Assembly (NCBI RefSeq): GCF_003416765.1
Contig: NZ_QSNG01000001.1
Coordinates: forward strand, 584,742-648,741
Length of the DNA: 64,000 nucleotides
Origin: Paratractidigestivibacter faecalis
GTDB lineage: Bacteria > Actinomycetota > Coriobacteriia > Coriobacteriales > Atopobiaceae
Direction: 5' to 3'
This document shows, piece after piece, positions 40,947 through 50,433 of the stretch (position 1 is its first letter; each line of letters starts with the position of its first letter). Under the pieces are notes generated by a model, which saw only the letters and a list, made by a program, of their open reading frames with translations, was not told the DNA's origin and did not search any database. The translations under genes and the position numbers were made by a program.

Positions 40947-41024
40947 GAAGAACACTACTGCCCGCGGGGCTTGGCCTCGTGCCGCCCGGCGGGCGCTTGC
41001 ACGTTGATTCGAAAGGAGACCTGG

Positions 41025-41522
41025 ATGGAGCCAGGTGCAGAGATCGCCCAGCTCGTCGACGAGATGGAGCAGCTGCTCGAGGAGGCCAAGAGCCCCCTCA
41101 CCGGTGGTGCCGGCAGGAAGATCATCGAGGTCAATGACTTCTACGAGATCCTGGACGAGATGCGCAGCGTCTTCCCGGACGAGTTCCAGACCGCCCGTCG
41201 CATCATCAAGGAGGAGCAGGAGACCCTGGACCGCGCCCAGCAGCAGGCCAACTCCATCATCGCCGACGCCCAGCAGCAGGCCATGATCCTCGCCGGTGAC
41301 CAGGAGGTCGTCCGCCTTGCCCAGCAGCAGGCCGACGCCATCCGCGACCAGGCCGACCAGTACGAGCGCGACACCCGCTACAACGCTGAGGAGTACGCCG
41401 ACACGGTCCTGGCCCACCTCGAGGAGAACCTCAAGTCGCTGACCAACACGGTGACACGCGTGCGCCAGACGCTCGACGAGAACTCCGGCCCGCGCAACAC
41501 CACCAACAACGTCCCCTGGTAG
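41025..41522 (+). CDS. SepIVA-like coiled-coil cell-division protein
   Basis: A 165-residue, mostly helical acidic protein. The first part (IAQLVDEMEQLLEEAKSPL; KIIEVNDFYEILDEM) resembles the DivIVA-like N terminus. A long Gln/Ala-rich coiled coil follows (RAQQQANSIIADAQQQA). Automatic annotation may name it ATP synthase B-like, but it has no membrane helix. Its position between coaD and DUF177 equals that of mycobacterial SepIVA, a division factor. AAAGGAGACCTGG precedes the ATG. Function inferred from position and shape. Confidence 0.7.
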   Translation: MEPGAEIAQLVDEMEQLLEEAKSPLTGGAGRKIIEVNDFYEILDEMRSVFPDEFQTARRIIKEEQETLDRAQQQANSIIADAQQQAMILAGDQEVVRLAQQQADAIRDQADQYERDTRYNAEEYADTVLAHLEENLKSLTNTVTRVRQTLDENSGPRNTTNNVPW

Positions 41523-41528
41523 CGCGCC

Positions 41529-42092
41529 ATGCAGCCCATAATCTTCGCGCTCGACGAGCGCCTCGCCAACCCCGGTGACACCCTGCCCTGGGCGGGCCAC
41601 CTGGACGAGACCGGCTACACGCTGGGCCAGGACTTCACCCTGCCGGGGGGCATCGACTTCGACATCGCCCTCACCAACGCGGGCGAGGGCATCCTGGCCA
41701 GCGGCATCCTGCGCGCCCACGTCAAGGGCACCTGTGACCGCTGCCTGGAGGACGCCGAGTTCGACGTCTCCGCCGAGGTGGACGAGTACTACCTCTTCGA
41801 GGAGCCTGAGCACGTTGAGGGCGAGGACGACGACGTGGAGTTCTCCCTCGTCTCGGAGGACCACACCATCGACCTCTCCGACGCGTTCCTCTCGGCCCTG
41901 GTGATGGAGACCCCCTTCGTGGTTCTGTGTCGCGAGGACTGCCGCGGCCTCTGCCCGGTCTGCGGCGCCAACCTCAACGAGGAGGACTGCGGGCACGCCG
42001 CCCAGCGCGAGGCCGAGCGCATGGCCGCCAGCCCCTTTGCCGCCCTCGCCGGCCTCAACCTCGACCAGGGGGATGATGGCAAGGACGCGTAA
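41529..42092 (+). CDS. yceD: DUF177 (YceD) family protein
   Basis: A 187-residue DUF177 protein, widely linked to rpmF and implicated in 23S rRNA biogenesis. Features: VKGTCDRCLEDAEFDVSAEV, an acidic stretch (EGEDDDVEF), and four cysteines in LCREDCRGLCPVCGANLNEE that probably bind zinc. It starts seven bases after the SepIVA-like stop; rpmF follows after a promoter. Confidence 0.9.
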   Translation: MQPIIFALDERLANPGDTLPWAGHLDETGYTLGQDFTLPGGIDFDIALTNAGEGILASGILRAHVKGTCDRCLEDAEFDVSAEVDEYYLFEEPEHVEGEDDDVEFSLVSEDHTIDLSDAFLSALVMETPFVVLCREDCRGLCPVCGANLNEEDCGHAAQREAERMAASPFAALAGLNLDQGDDGKDA

Positions 42093-42110
42093 TGGAGAAT
42101 TGCCGATGGG

Positions 42111-42139
42111 GTGCATTTCTCTCCAAGGCGTGTTATAGT
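42111..42139 (+). promoter_or_regulatory. rpmF: Promoter of rpmF (extended -10)
   Basis: TGT-TATAGT (42131-42139) is an extended -10; the -35 position (GTGCAT, 42111-42116, 17-base spacing) is weak. It would start transcripts about 70 bases before rpmF. Confidence 0.5.
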
Positions 42140-42217
42140 GGTCAACGCATGATTTTTGGTGAAAGGACGTCACGCGTTTCCTTGCGGCGGCGTTGGAAGG
42201 ATTAAGAGGAGTTCAAC

Positions 42218-42397
42218 ATGGCAGTACCCAAGCAAAAGAAGGGCCGCGGCGCCACCCACACCCGTCGTTCCGCAAACATGAAGCTCGAGATGCCCTCTCG
42301 TTCCGTTTGCCCCCAGTGCGGCGCTCCCAAGCTCCCGCATCACGTGTGCCCCAACTGCGGGTTCTATAAGGACCGTGAGGTCGTCGTCACCGAGTAG
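42218..42397 (+). CDS. rpmF: 50S ribosomal protein L32
   Basis: A 59-residue protein read directly from the bases: MAVPKQKKGRGATHTRRSAN, ending EVVVTE. Two CxxC pairs (VCPQCG and VCPNCG) make the zinc-binding form of L32. AAGAGG precedes ATG 42218 by eight bases. It is followed by a strong terminator, and sits between DUF177 and plsX as in many bacteria. Confidence 0.97.
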   Translation: MAVPKQKKGRGATHTRRSANMKLEMPSRSVCPQCGAPKLPHHVCPNCGFYKDREVVVTE

Positions 42398-42417
42398 TGA
42401 CATCACACAGCATGCTA

Positions 42418-42449
42418 GAGAGGCCGGCCGCATGGTCGGCCTCTTTTGT
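42418..42449 (+). terminator. Rho-independent terminator of rpmF
   Basis: AGAGGCCG pairs with CGGCCTCT around ten bases and is followed by TTTGTTT. Confidence 0.85.
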
Positions 42450-42496
42450 TTAGCTACGAGGCGCGGCCCCCGGGGCGCGCGGAGGAAGGAGAGAGC

Positions 42497-43486
42497 ATGA
42501 CCACCATCTGCGTCGACGTCATGGGTGCCGACAAGGAGCCCGAGGTCCTTCTGGAGGGCGTGACCCGCGCTCTGGAGAAGGACCCCGACCTCTGCGTGCT
42601 TCTCGCCGGCTCGGCCGACGTCGTGGAGCCCTACTGCGCCTCCCACGAGCGCGCCCGCGCCCTGGTGACCACCGAGGTCATCGGCATGGCCGAGCACCCT
42701 GCAAGCGCCGTGCGCCAGAAGAAGGACGCTTCCATCGTCCGTGCGGCGGCCGCCGTGCGCGCCGGCGAGGCGGACGGCCTCTTTTCGGCCGGCTCCACCG
42801 GCGCCGTGCTCACCGCCGCCACCTTTGGCGTTGGCCGCATCAAGGGCGTCAAGCGCCCGGCGCTCTCCCTGCCCTTCCCGGGCCTGGGCAGCCACAAGAC
42901 CATCTTTTTGGACATGGGCGCAAACGCGGACGTCAAGCCCGAGGTCATGGTACAGTTCGCCCACATGGGACGCGCCTTTGCCGAGGTTGCCCTGGGCGTC
43001 TCCGACGCGCGCGTGGGGCTTCTGTGCAACGGAAGCGAGGACACCAAGGGCTCCGAGATGGCCCTTGCCTACCACGAGGCCCTGGCCAACGGCAGCTGCG
43101 GGTTTGCGGGAAACGCGGAGGGCACGGACGTCCTGGGAGACCGCTTTGACGTCATCGTCTGCGACGGCTTCACCGGCAACGTCTGCCTCAAGACCATCGA
43201 GGGCACCGGCAAGTTCGTGCTCTCGCGCGTGAAGGCCGCCATGAAGGGCTCGCTGGGCGCCAAGCTGGGCGCCGCGCTTCTCGCCGGCCCGCTCAAGGCC
43301 ATGGCGGGCGAGCTCTCCGGCGCCGAGTACGGCGGCGCCATCCTGCTGGGCCTGCGCGCCCCCGTGGTCAAGGGCCATGGCGCCACCTCCGCCGAGGCCG
43401 TCTGCGCCGGAACGCTCTCCTGCGCCGCATACGCCCGCGCCAACCTCTGCGAGAAGATCGCCCAGGCCTGCGAGATCGCGGGCTAA
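42497..43486 (+). CDS. plsX: Phosphate acyltransferase PlsX
   Basis: A 329-residue enzyme converting acyl-ACP to acyl phosphate (and the reverse), the entry to phosphatidic acid synthesis by PlsY. Family blocks: VDVMGADKEPEVLLEG, SAGSTGAVLTAATFGVGR, FLDMGANADVKPEVMVQFA, and YGGAILLGLRAPVVKGHG. AAGGAGAGAG precedes ATG 42497. acpP follows by 62 bases. It links to the FakA/FakB pair in this window. Confidence 0.95.
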   Translation: MTTICVDVMGADKEPEVLLEGVTRALEKDPDLCVLLAGSADVVEPYCASHERARALVTTEVIGMAEHPASAVRQKKDASIVRAAAAVRAGEADGLFSAGSTGAVLTAATFGVGRIKGVKRPALSLPFPGLGSHKTIFLDMGANADVKPEVMVQFAHMGRAFAEVALGVSDARVGLLCNGSEDTKGSEMALAYHEALANGSCGFAGNAEGTDVLGDRFDVIVCDGFTGNVCLKTIEGTGKFVLSRVKAAMKGSLGAKLGAALLAGPLKAMAGELSGAEYGGAILLGLRAPVVKGHGATSAEAVCAGTLSCAAYARANLCEKIAQACEIAG

Positions 43487-43548
43487 CGGGTAGAATCAAA
43501 GGGCTAACTCAACTCACCCGGGGCACGCGCCCCATCCAAGGAGGAACC

Positions 43549-43788
43549 ATGGACCGTGACGCCATTCTTCAGAAGGTCATCGAGGTCGTCAATGACACGC
43601 TGGACATCGCCGATGGCACCGAGCTCACCGAGCAGACCAGCTTCAAGGACCTCGGCGCCGACTCCTTTGACCTCCTGGAGCTTGTGACCGCCCTCGAGGA
43701 TGAGCTCGACATGCAGTTTGACGACGACGCCGTCCAGTCCATCGCCACCATCGGCCAGGCCGTCGACGCCATCGCCGCCGAGCTCTAG
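43549..43788 (+). CDS. acpP: Acyl carrier protein
   Basis: A 79-residue acidic carrier. The phosphopantetheine serine lies in LGADSFDLLELV; Phe replaces the usual Leu after Ser (DSF instead of DSL). AAGGAGG precedes the ATG. AcpS (22024) would modify it. Operon with plsX and rnc. Confidence 0.95.
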   Translation: MDRDAILQKVIEVVNDTLDIADGTELTEQTSFKDLGADSFDLLELVTALEDELDMQFDDDAVQSIATIGQAVDAIAAEL

Positions 43789-43803
43789 GCCGGGGGCACG
43801 CCC

Positions 43804-44532
43804 TTGAAGATGCACAAGAGAATCGCCGAGGCCGAGCGCATCGTCGACCACGTCTTTGCCGACAAGAACCTCATAGCCTCCGCCCTCACGCACCCCTCCG
43901 CCGTGGAGGGAAGGCCCGTCTCGGCCTCCTACGAGCGCCTCGAGTTCCTGGGAGACTCCATCCTGGGGGCCATGGTGGCCACCGACCTCTTCGAGCGCTT
44001 CCCGGGCATGGACGAGGGCCAGCTCACGCAGCTCAAGATCTCGCTCGTCTCGGGCCAGATGCTCTCGCCGGTGGCAGAGCAGCTGGGCCTGGCCCCGCTC
44101 ATCCTCATGGGCGAGTCCGAGCGCGGCACCGGGGCGCGCGGCATGCACTCCGCGCTCGAGAACGTCTACGAGTCCATCGTGGGCGCCCTCTACCTGGACG
44201 CGGGCTTTGACGTGACGCACGACTTCGTCCTGCGCACCCTGGAGCCCCACATGTCCCCGGAGCTCGCCCGCAAGCCCATAAGCCCCAAGTCCCGCATCCA
44301 GGAGGTCGTCCAGCGAGACATGCACTGCGCCCCGGAGTACAAGCTCCTGGGTGAGGAGGGTCCGGCGCACGACCCCACCTTCACCTCTGTGGTCATGGTG
44401 GATGGACGCCGCGTGGGCAAGGGCCAGGGCTCCTCCAAGAAGTCCTCTGAGAGCGCGGCGGCGGCTGACGCCCTCGTGCGCATGGGCTACAACGCCCCGG
44501 AGGACTTCGAGGGCGAGGGCATCACCAACTAG
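43804..44532 (+). CDS. rnc: Ribonuclease III
   Basis: A 242-residue dsRNA endonuclease for rRNA and mRNA processing. Catalytic signature YERLEFLGDSILGAMVA, second acidic site ENVYESIVGALYLDAGF, C-terminal dsRNA-binding domain (PKSRIQEVVQRDM; GQGSSKKSSESAAAADALV). Start TTG 43804 has GGGGG seven bases upstream; ATG 43810 is the alternative, two codons shorter. Followed by smc. Confidence 0.95.
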   Translation: MKMHKRIAEAERIVDHVFADKNLIASALTHPSAVEGRPVSASYERLEFLGDSILGAMVATDLFERFPGMDEGQLTQLKISLVSGQMLSPVAEQLGLAPLILMGESERGTGARGMHSALENVYESIVGALYLDAGFDVTHDFVLRTLEPHMSPELARKPISPKSRIQEVVQRDMHCAPEYKLLGEEGPAHDPTFTSVVMVDGRRVGKGQGSSKKSSESAAAADALVRMGYNAPEDFEGEGITN

Positions 44533-44574
44533 CGCAAACCAATCGCAGCTCGGACGCACGAAAGGCACCAGGCC

Positions 44575-47500
44575 GTGTATCTCAAGTCACTCACGCTCAA
44601 GGGCTTCAAGTCCTTTGCCGACAAGACCCAGATGGTCTTTGACCCGGGCCTCACCGTGGTGGTGGGGCCCAACGGCTCGGGCAAGTCCAACGTGTCCGAC
44701 TCCATCCTGTGGGTCCTGGGCGAGCAGAGCGCAAAGATGCTGCGCGGCCAGGCCATGGAGGACGTCATCTTCTCGGGCTCCTCCGCGCGCGGGGCCGTCG
44801 GCGTGGCCGAGGTGACCCTCGTGCTCGACAACTCTGACCACACGCTGCCCATCGACTTCTCCGAGGTGGGCATCACCCGCCGCATGTACCGCTCGGGAGA
44901 GTCCGAGTACCTCATCAACGGCGCCCCCAGCCGCCTCATGGACGTCCAGGACATCCTGCACGACTCCGGCCTGGGCAAGGACACCCACTCCATCATCTCC
45001 CAGGGCAAGCTGGACTCCATCCTCTCCAGCCGCCCCGAGGAGCGCCGCGAGCTCATCGAGGAGGCCGCGGACATCTCCAAGCACCGCCGCCGCAAGCAGC
45101 GCAGCATGCGCAAGCTCGCCTCCATGGACGAGAACCTCGCCCGCGCCAAGGTGCTCTCGCGCGAGATCTCCCGCCAGCTCAAGCCGCTCGAGCGCCAGGT
45201 CGACAAGGCCAAGCGCGCCCGCGAGCTCAACTCCCAGCTCTCCGAGCTCACCATCCAGCTGGCCGTGGACGACCTGCGCCAGCTCCAGCAGTCCTACGTT
45301 CGCCTGGAGGGCCGCGGCAAGGAGGCGGACGCCGCCATCGAGCTTGCCCAGTACCGCTTTGACGAGAAGAGCCGCGAGCTCGAGAAGCTCCAGTCGCTCC
45401 TCGAGCAGAAGGGCCTCTTCGTGGGAGACCTCGGCGAGCAGCGCCGCCGCATGCAGGACATCCTCGGCCGGATGGACTCCGACATGCGCCTTCTCGAGGA
45501 GAAGGGCAAGAACATGGTCTCGCGCCTCTCCGAGATGCGCATGCAGCTCTCCGTCATGGAGAAGCAGCGCGCCGACGCCCTCTTGGAGCACGAGCGCCTT
45601 GCCGGCGAGCTCTCCGACACCACCGTGCGCGAGGCCGACCTGCGCACCAAGGTCTCCGACCTCTCCGACGCGGCCCACGCCGCCTCCGACCGCCGCCGCG
45701 AGCTCGACGCCCAGATCGGCCGCCTGACCGCCGAGGAGAGAAGCGCCCGCAGTGAGTCCGACAGGCAGACCCTGGCCTACGCCAAGCTCGAGGACCAAAT
45801 CGGAAACGCCGAGGTCGAGGACCAGATGTTCGCCTCTCGTCTGGCGCAGCTCGACGAGGCCGTGCGCACGGCCGAGGAGGCCCTGGTGGAGCGCCTGCAG
45901 CGCGCCGAGGAGCTCGAGGACGAGCTTGCCGGCGCCCAGGAGCTGGCCCAGGAGCTGGCCGCCTCGGTGCCCGCGCGCGACATGGCGGTGAAGGACGCCC
46001 GCCGCGAGGAGGCGGCCTGCCGCCAGCGCCTCTCCAGCGCCCAGGCCACCCTGGAGGCCCTGCGCTCCGTGGACGCGGACGTGGAGAAGGCCAGCCCCCT
46101 CGTGGCCAAGCTCGCAAAGACCGAGGAGGCCGGCGCCTCCGATTGCCGCCTGGCCGACCTCATCGACGCCACGCCGGAGGTCGAGGGCCTGGTGGAGCGC
46201 CTGCTTGGCGACGACCTCGCCGCCTTCGTGGTGGCAGACGCCGAGTCTGCCGGGCGCCTTGCCGAGGCGGCACTCGCGCTTGACGGCGTGGACGGCCGCG
46301 CCACGGTCATTGCCCGCGACGTCGCCCGCGCCGCCGCCCCCGAGGGCGCGCCCGGAGAGCCGCTCGTCTCTCGCCTGCGCATAGCCGACGAGGCCCGCGG
46401 CGTGCTCACAGCGCTTCTGGGGGACGTCCGCCTGGTCGAGGGCGCGGCTGCCGCCGTGGCCGCCCACCAGCAGGCGCCCGCCCTCACCTACGTCACCGAA
46501 GACGGCGTCGTGGTGCTGCCGGACGGTCGCGTCCACGTGGGCACCGTGCCCTCCAACGAGGCCGGCGCCCTTGAGCGCAAGCGCCGCATCCGCTCGCTTG
46601 CCTCCGGAATGCCCGAGCTCGAGGAGGCGCTGGACGCCGCTGGCGAGGCCGTCCACGCCGCGGAGCTCGCGCTTGCTGAGGCCCGCGACGCGCAGGCCGC
46701 CGCAAAGGGCGACGTCGCCCGCCTCTCCGGCGAGCTCACCTCCGTCACCTCCGAGCGCGGCCGCCTGCAGGCCCAGCTCAACTCCGCCAATTCCGAGAAG
46801 GCCCAGGTGACCAAGAAGCGCGAGGCCTCCCAGGCCCGTGCCGCGGAGGCCCGCGAGCACATCGAGGAGCACCGCAGCGCCGCCCGCGCCGCTACCCAGC
46901 GCGCCGAGGCCCTGGGCGAGGAGCTCAAGCAGCGTTCCGGCGAGCAGCAGGAGGCCGCCCGCGAGGCGGGACGTGCCAACCACGAGCTCTCCGACGCCCG
47001 CCTTGAGCTGGCCATGGCCAAGGAGCGCGTGGCCAACCTGCGCACCCGCACGGCAGACTGCATGTCTCGCGTCTCCGAGCTCGAGCAGAAGATCTCCGCC
47101 ACGGAGCGCGCAAGCCGCTCGCTGGACGTGGTGCGCCTGCGCGTTGACCCGCTGCACGACCGCTACCAGGCCATCCGCGAGCGCGCCCTTGATTGGGCGG
47201 CACGCCTCAAGGACCGCGCGTCTTTGGCCGAGGCGGACTCCGACTCCCTCAAGCGCACCATCGGCGAGGCCAAGGAGGCCGTCAACGCCGCCAGCGCGGA
47301 GCTGGAGCGCGCCAAGACCGCCGCGGCGGACGTCCGCGTGGACAAGGGCAAGCTCGAGGTCCAGGTGGAGGGCGCCATCAACGCCATCACGGCCACCGGC
47401 GCCATCCTGGACGAGGCGCTTAAGATCCCGGCGCCGGATGACCGCGAGGTCGCCGAGCGCCAGGTGGCGTCTCTGCGCCGCCAGATCGAGGGCATCGGCC

Positions 47501-48114
47501 CCGTCAACGAGGTGGCCATGGACGAGTACCTGCGCCTCAAGGAGCGCGCGGACTACATCTCCGAGCAGGTGGAGGACCTCGAGGGTGCCCGCAACTCGCT
47601 GCGCAAGATCAACGCCGCCATCGACCGCAAGATGCGCAACCGCTTCCTCGTGGTCTTCGACAAGGTCAACCAGAACTTCGGTGAGATCTTCTCGCTGCTG
47701 TTCCCCGGCGGAACTGCCCACATCGAGATGACCGACCCCGACAACCTGGCCGAGACCGGCATCGAGATCGTGGCCCAGCCGCGTGGCAAGCGCATCTCCA
47801 AGATGATGCTCATGAGCGGCGGCGAGAAGAGCCTCACGGCCCTGGCGCTGCTGTTTGCCGTCTACCGCGTGCGCACGGTGCCGTTCTACGTCTTCGACGA
47901 GGTTGAGGCGGCGCTCGACGACTCCAACCTCTCCAAGCTGCTCGACGCCATCGAGCAGCTCAAGGAGACCACCCAGCTCATCGTGATCTCGCACCAGAGG
48001 CGCACGATGGAGCAGGCAGACGTCCTCTACGGCGTCTCCATGCAGGCGGACGGCGTGAGCCACGTCGTCTCGCAGAGACTTGACCAGGCAACCGGAAAGG
48101 TGGTTGATGCCTGA
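44575..48114 (+). CDS. smc: Chromosome segregation protein SMC
   Basis: A 1179-residue condensin ATPase of standard length. N-terminal Walker A VVVGPNGSGKSNVSDSILW (about 30-48), two long coiled coils, a hinge (about 515-640, LIDATPEVEGLVERLL; GTVPSNEAGALERKRRIRS), and the C-terminal head with LMSGGEKSLTALALLFAVYR and Walker B FYVFDEVEAALDDSN. GTG start 44575. The stop overlaps ftsY by one base. The rnc-smc-ftsY order is widely conserved; mutM, found here in mycobacteria, is absent. Confidence 0.97.
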   Translation: MYLKSLTLKGFKSFADKTQMVFDPGLTVVVGPNGSGKSNVSDSILWVLGEQSAKMLRGQAMEDVIFSGSSARGAVGVAEVTLVLDNSDHTLPIDFSEVGITRRMYRSGESEYLINGAPSRLMDVQDILHDSGLGKDTHSIISQGKLDSILSSRPEERRELIEEAADISKHRRRKQRSMRKLASMDENLARAKVLSREISRQLKPLERQVDKAKRARELNSQLSELTIQLAVDDLRQLQQSYVRLEGRGKEADAAIELAQYRFDEKSRELEKLQSLLEQKGLFVGDLGEQRRRMQDILGRMDSDMRLLEEKGKNMVSRLSEMRMQLSVMEKQRADALLEHERLAGELSDTTVREADLRTKVSDLSDAAHAASDRRRELDAQIGRLTAEERSARSESDRQTLAYAKLEDQIGNAEVEDQMFASRLAQLDEAVRTAEEALVERLQRAEELEDELAGAQELAQELAASVPARDMAVKDARREEAACRQRLSSAQATLEALRSVDADVEKASPLVAKLAKTEEAGASDCRLADLIDATPEVEGLVERLLGDDLAAFVVADAESAGRLAEAALALDGVDGRATVIARDVARAAAPEGAPGEPLVSRLRIADEARGVLTALLGDVRLVEGAAAAVAAHQQAPALTYVTEDGVVVLPDGRVHVGTVPSNEAGALERKRRIRSLASGMPELEEALDAAGEAVHAAELALAEARDAQAAAKGDVARLSGELTSVTSERGRLQAQLNSANSEKAQVTKKREASQARAAEAREHIEEHRSAARAATQRAEALGEELKQRSGEQQEAAREAGRANHELSDARLELAMAKERVANLRTRTADCMSRVSELEQKISATERASRSLDVVRLRVDPLHDRYQAIRERALDWAARLKDRASLAEADSDSLKRTIGEAKEAVNAASAELERAKTAAADVRVDKGKLEVQVEGAINAITATGAILDEALKIPAPDDREVAERQVASLRRQIEGIGPVNEVAMDEYLRLKERADYISEQVEDLEGARNSLRKINAAIDRKMRNRFLVVFDKVNQNFGEIFSLLFPGGTAHIEMTDPDNLAETGIEIVAQPRGKRISKMMLMSGGEKSLTALALLFAVYRVRTVPFYVFDEVEAALDDSNLSKLLDAIEQLKETTQLIVISHQRRTMEQADVLYGVSMQADGVSHVVSQRLDQATGKVVDA

Positions 48115-49013
48115 TGGGCTTTCTTGACAGCCTGAAGCACGGCCTCGAGCGGTCCCGCGAGGCCATCTCCGAGGTCTTCTACATGGGCGGCGAGGTGGAC
48201 GAGTCCTTCTGGGAGGACCTCGAGGACACCCTCGTCATGGGCGACATGGGCGCCGAGCTTGCCCTGCGCGTCTCAGACGACCTGAGGGAGCTTGCCGCGA
48301 AGAAGGGTCTCACCCGTGCGAACCAGCTCAAGGGCGCCCTGGCCGACCGCCTGGCCGCCGAGTTTCCCACGCCCGAGCGCGACCCCTTTGACGACGTGCC
48401 GTCCTGCGTGCTCTTTGTGGGCATCAACGGCGCCGGCAAGACCACTACCTGCGGAAAGCTCGCCGGTTGCGCGGCGGGGGAGGGCAGGCGCGTCCTTCTG
48501 GGCGGCGCCGACACCTTCCGTGCCGCGGCTATCGAGCAGCTCGAGGTCTGGGGCGAGCGCGCTGGCGTGGACGTCATCACGCGCGAGCGCGGCTGCGATC
48601 CGGCGAGCGTCTGCTACGACGTCATCGAGGAGGCCGAGCGCCGGGACTCCGACCTCGTGCTCATCGACACGGCCGGCCGCCTGCACACCTCCGCGGACCT
48701 CATGCAGGAGCTCGCCAAGGTGGTCAACGTCACCCGCAAGCGTGCCAAGATGCCCGTGAGCGTGGTCCTCGTCATCGACGCCACCACCGGCCAGAACGGT
48801 CTCAATCAGGCCAAGGAGTTCAACGACGCCCTTGACCTCGACGGCCTCATCATCACCAAGCTCGACGGCACCGCAAAGGGTGGCATTGCCCTTGCCGTCT
48901 CAAGCCAGCTGGGCCTGCCCATCTACCGCATCGGCGTGGGCGAGTCCATCGACGACCTGCAGTCCTTCGACGCGCACGACTTCTGTGCCGCGCTCGTTGG
49001 TGAAGGGATGTAA
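48114..49013 (+). CDS. ftsY: Signal recognition particle receptor FtsY
   Basis: A 299-residue SRP-GTPase with a short N-terminal helix (FLDSLKHGLERSREAISEV) and no acidic A domain, as in many Gram-positives. G motifs: LFVGINGAGKTTTCGKLAG, LLGGADTFRAAAIEQL, IDTAGRLHTSADL, ITKLDGTAKGG. Works with Ffh (next gene, three bases downstream of the stop) to dock ribosomes at the translocon. Confidence 0.96.
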   Translation: MGFLDSLKHGLERSREAISEVFYMGGEVDESFWEDLEDTLVMGDMGAELALRVSDDLRELAAKKGLTRANQLKGALADRLAAEFPTPERDPFDDVPSCVLFVGINGAGKTTTCGKLAGCAAGEGRRVLLGGADTFRAAAIEQLEVWGERAGVDVITRERGCDPASVCYDVIEEAERRDSDLVLIDTAGRLHTSADLMQELAKVVNVTRKRAKMPVSVVLVIDATTGQNGLNQAKEFNDALDLDGLIITKLDGTAKGGIALAVSSQLGLPIYRIGVGESIDDLQSFDAHDFCAALVGEGM

Positions 49014-49016
49014 CGC

Positions 49017-50393
49017 ATGTTCAACTCGCTCTCCGACCGTCTTCAGGACACCTTCGACAAGCTGCGCGGCAAGGGACGTCTGACTGAGGACGACATCAAC
49101 CTCGCCATGCGCGAGATCCGCATGGCGCTTCTCGAGGCAGACGTCAACTTCCGCGTGGTCAAGCAGTTCGTGGGACGCTGCAAGGAGAAGTGCATGGCCT
49201 CCGAGGTCCTGGACTCCCTGACGCCCTCCCAGAACGTCGTGCGCATCGTGCTCGACGAGCTCACGCAGCTTTTGGGCTCCACCGAGTCCAAGCTGGTCCT
49301 GGCCCAGAACCGCACGCCCAACGTCATCATGATGGTGGGTCTGCAGGGCTCCGGCAAGACCACCGCCTCCGCCAAGCTGGCCTACCTCCTCAAGAGCCAG
49401 GGCCACAGCCCGCTTTTGGCCGCCTGCGACACGCACCGCCCGGCCGCGGCCGACCAGCTGGCCACCCTTGGCGGCGAGATCGGCGTCTCGGTCTTTCGCG
49501 GCGACGGCAAGGACGCTGTCAAGGTGGCGTCCGGCGCCATCCAGGAGGCCGTCGACCACCTGAACGACATTGTCATCGTGGACACCGCCGGCCGCCTGCA
49601 GATCGACGAGGAGATGATGCAGGAGGCCGTCGCCATCAAGCAGGCGGTCAAGCCCGACCAGATTCTCATGGTCGTGGACGCCATGACCGGCCAGGACATC
49701 GTCAACGTGGTCACCGAGTTTGCCAACCGCGTGGACTTTGACGGCGTCATCATGTCCAAGCTGGACGGCGATGCCCGCGGCGGCGGCGCGCTCTCGGTCC
49801 GCGAGGTCACCGGCAAGCCCATCAAGTTCGTCTCCATGGGCGAGAAGCCCGACTCGCTGGAGGTCTTCCACCCCGATCGCATGGCCAAGCGCATCCTGGG
49901 CATGGGCGACGTGGTAGGCATCATCGAGCAGGCCCAGAAGGTGGCCGACGAGCAGCAGGCGGCCGACGCCGAGCGCATGCTGCGCGAGGGCTTCACGATG
50001 GACGACATGCTCGCCCAGATGCAGCAGATACGCAAGATGGGCGGCCTGCAGAAGATTGCGAGCATGATCCCGGGCATGGACCGCGCCATGGCACAGCAGC
50101 CCGGCGCCAACCTGGACGACTCCCAGCTCACGCGCATCGAGGCCATCATCCACTCCATGACCAAGGAGGAGCGCGCCAAGCCCAAGGTCATCAACGGCCA
50201 GCGCCGCAAGCGCATCGCCGCGGGCTCCGGCCGCTCGGTCCAGGAGGTCAACCAGCTCATCAAGCAGTGGGGCGAGATGAACAAGATGATGGGCAAGATG
50301 CGCGGCATGATGTCTGCCGGCAACTCCAAGAAGGCCCGCCGCAGCATGGGCAACATGATGCGCAACATGGGCATGGGCGGCCGCGGCTGGTAG
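49017..50393 (+). CDS. ffh: Signal recognition particle protein Ffh
   Basis: A 458-residue SRP54. NG domain with VGLQGSGKTTASAKLAYLL, ACDTHRPAAADQL, VDTAGRLQIDEEMM, SKLDGDARGG. The methionine-rich M domain begins near 330 (MDDMLAQMQQIRKMGGLQK; RIAAGSGRSVQEVNQLIKQW) and ends in a Met/Gly tail. Last gene of the block, closed by a strong terminator; rpsP, often next in other phyla, is not here. Confidence 0.97.
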   Translation: MFNSLSDRLQDTFDKLRGKGRLTEDDINLAMREIRMALLEADVNFRVVKQFVGRCKEKCMASEVLDSLTPSQNVVRIVLDELTQLLGSTESKLVLAQNRTPNVIMMVGLQGSGKTTASAKLAYLLKSQGHSPLLAACDTHRPAAADQLATLGGEIGVSVFRGDGKDAVKVASGAIQEAVDHLNDIVIVDTAGRLQIDEEMMQEAVAIKQAVKPDQILMVVDAMTGQDIVNVVTEFANRVDFDGVIMSKLDGDARGGGALSVREVTGKPIKFVSMGEKPDSLEVFHPDRMAKRILGMGDVVGIIEQAQKVADEQQAADAERMLREGFTMDDMLAQMQQIRKMGGLQKIASMIPGMDRAMAQQPGANLDDSQLTRIEAIIHSMTKEERAKPKVINGQRRKRIAAGSGRSVQEVNQLIKQWGEMNKMMGKMRGMMSAGNSKKARRSMGNMMRNMGMGGRGW

Positions 50394-50433
50394 GGCTTCT
50401 CGGCTGCGGCTGAGCGTACGAGCGTCTGAAAGA

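Noticed and set aside
44587-48063. 1158-codon frame antisense to smc, and other long antisense frames (for example 6662-9415 over tex, 60193-62055 over ileS)
   Set aside because: Long antisense frames are expected with extreme G/C third positions; the sense strand encodes fully conserved proteins and the antisense products are low-complexity Gly/Ala/Val/His-rich.
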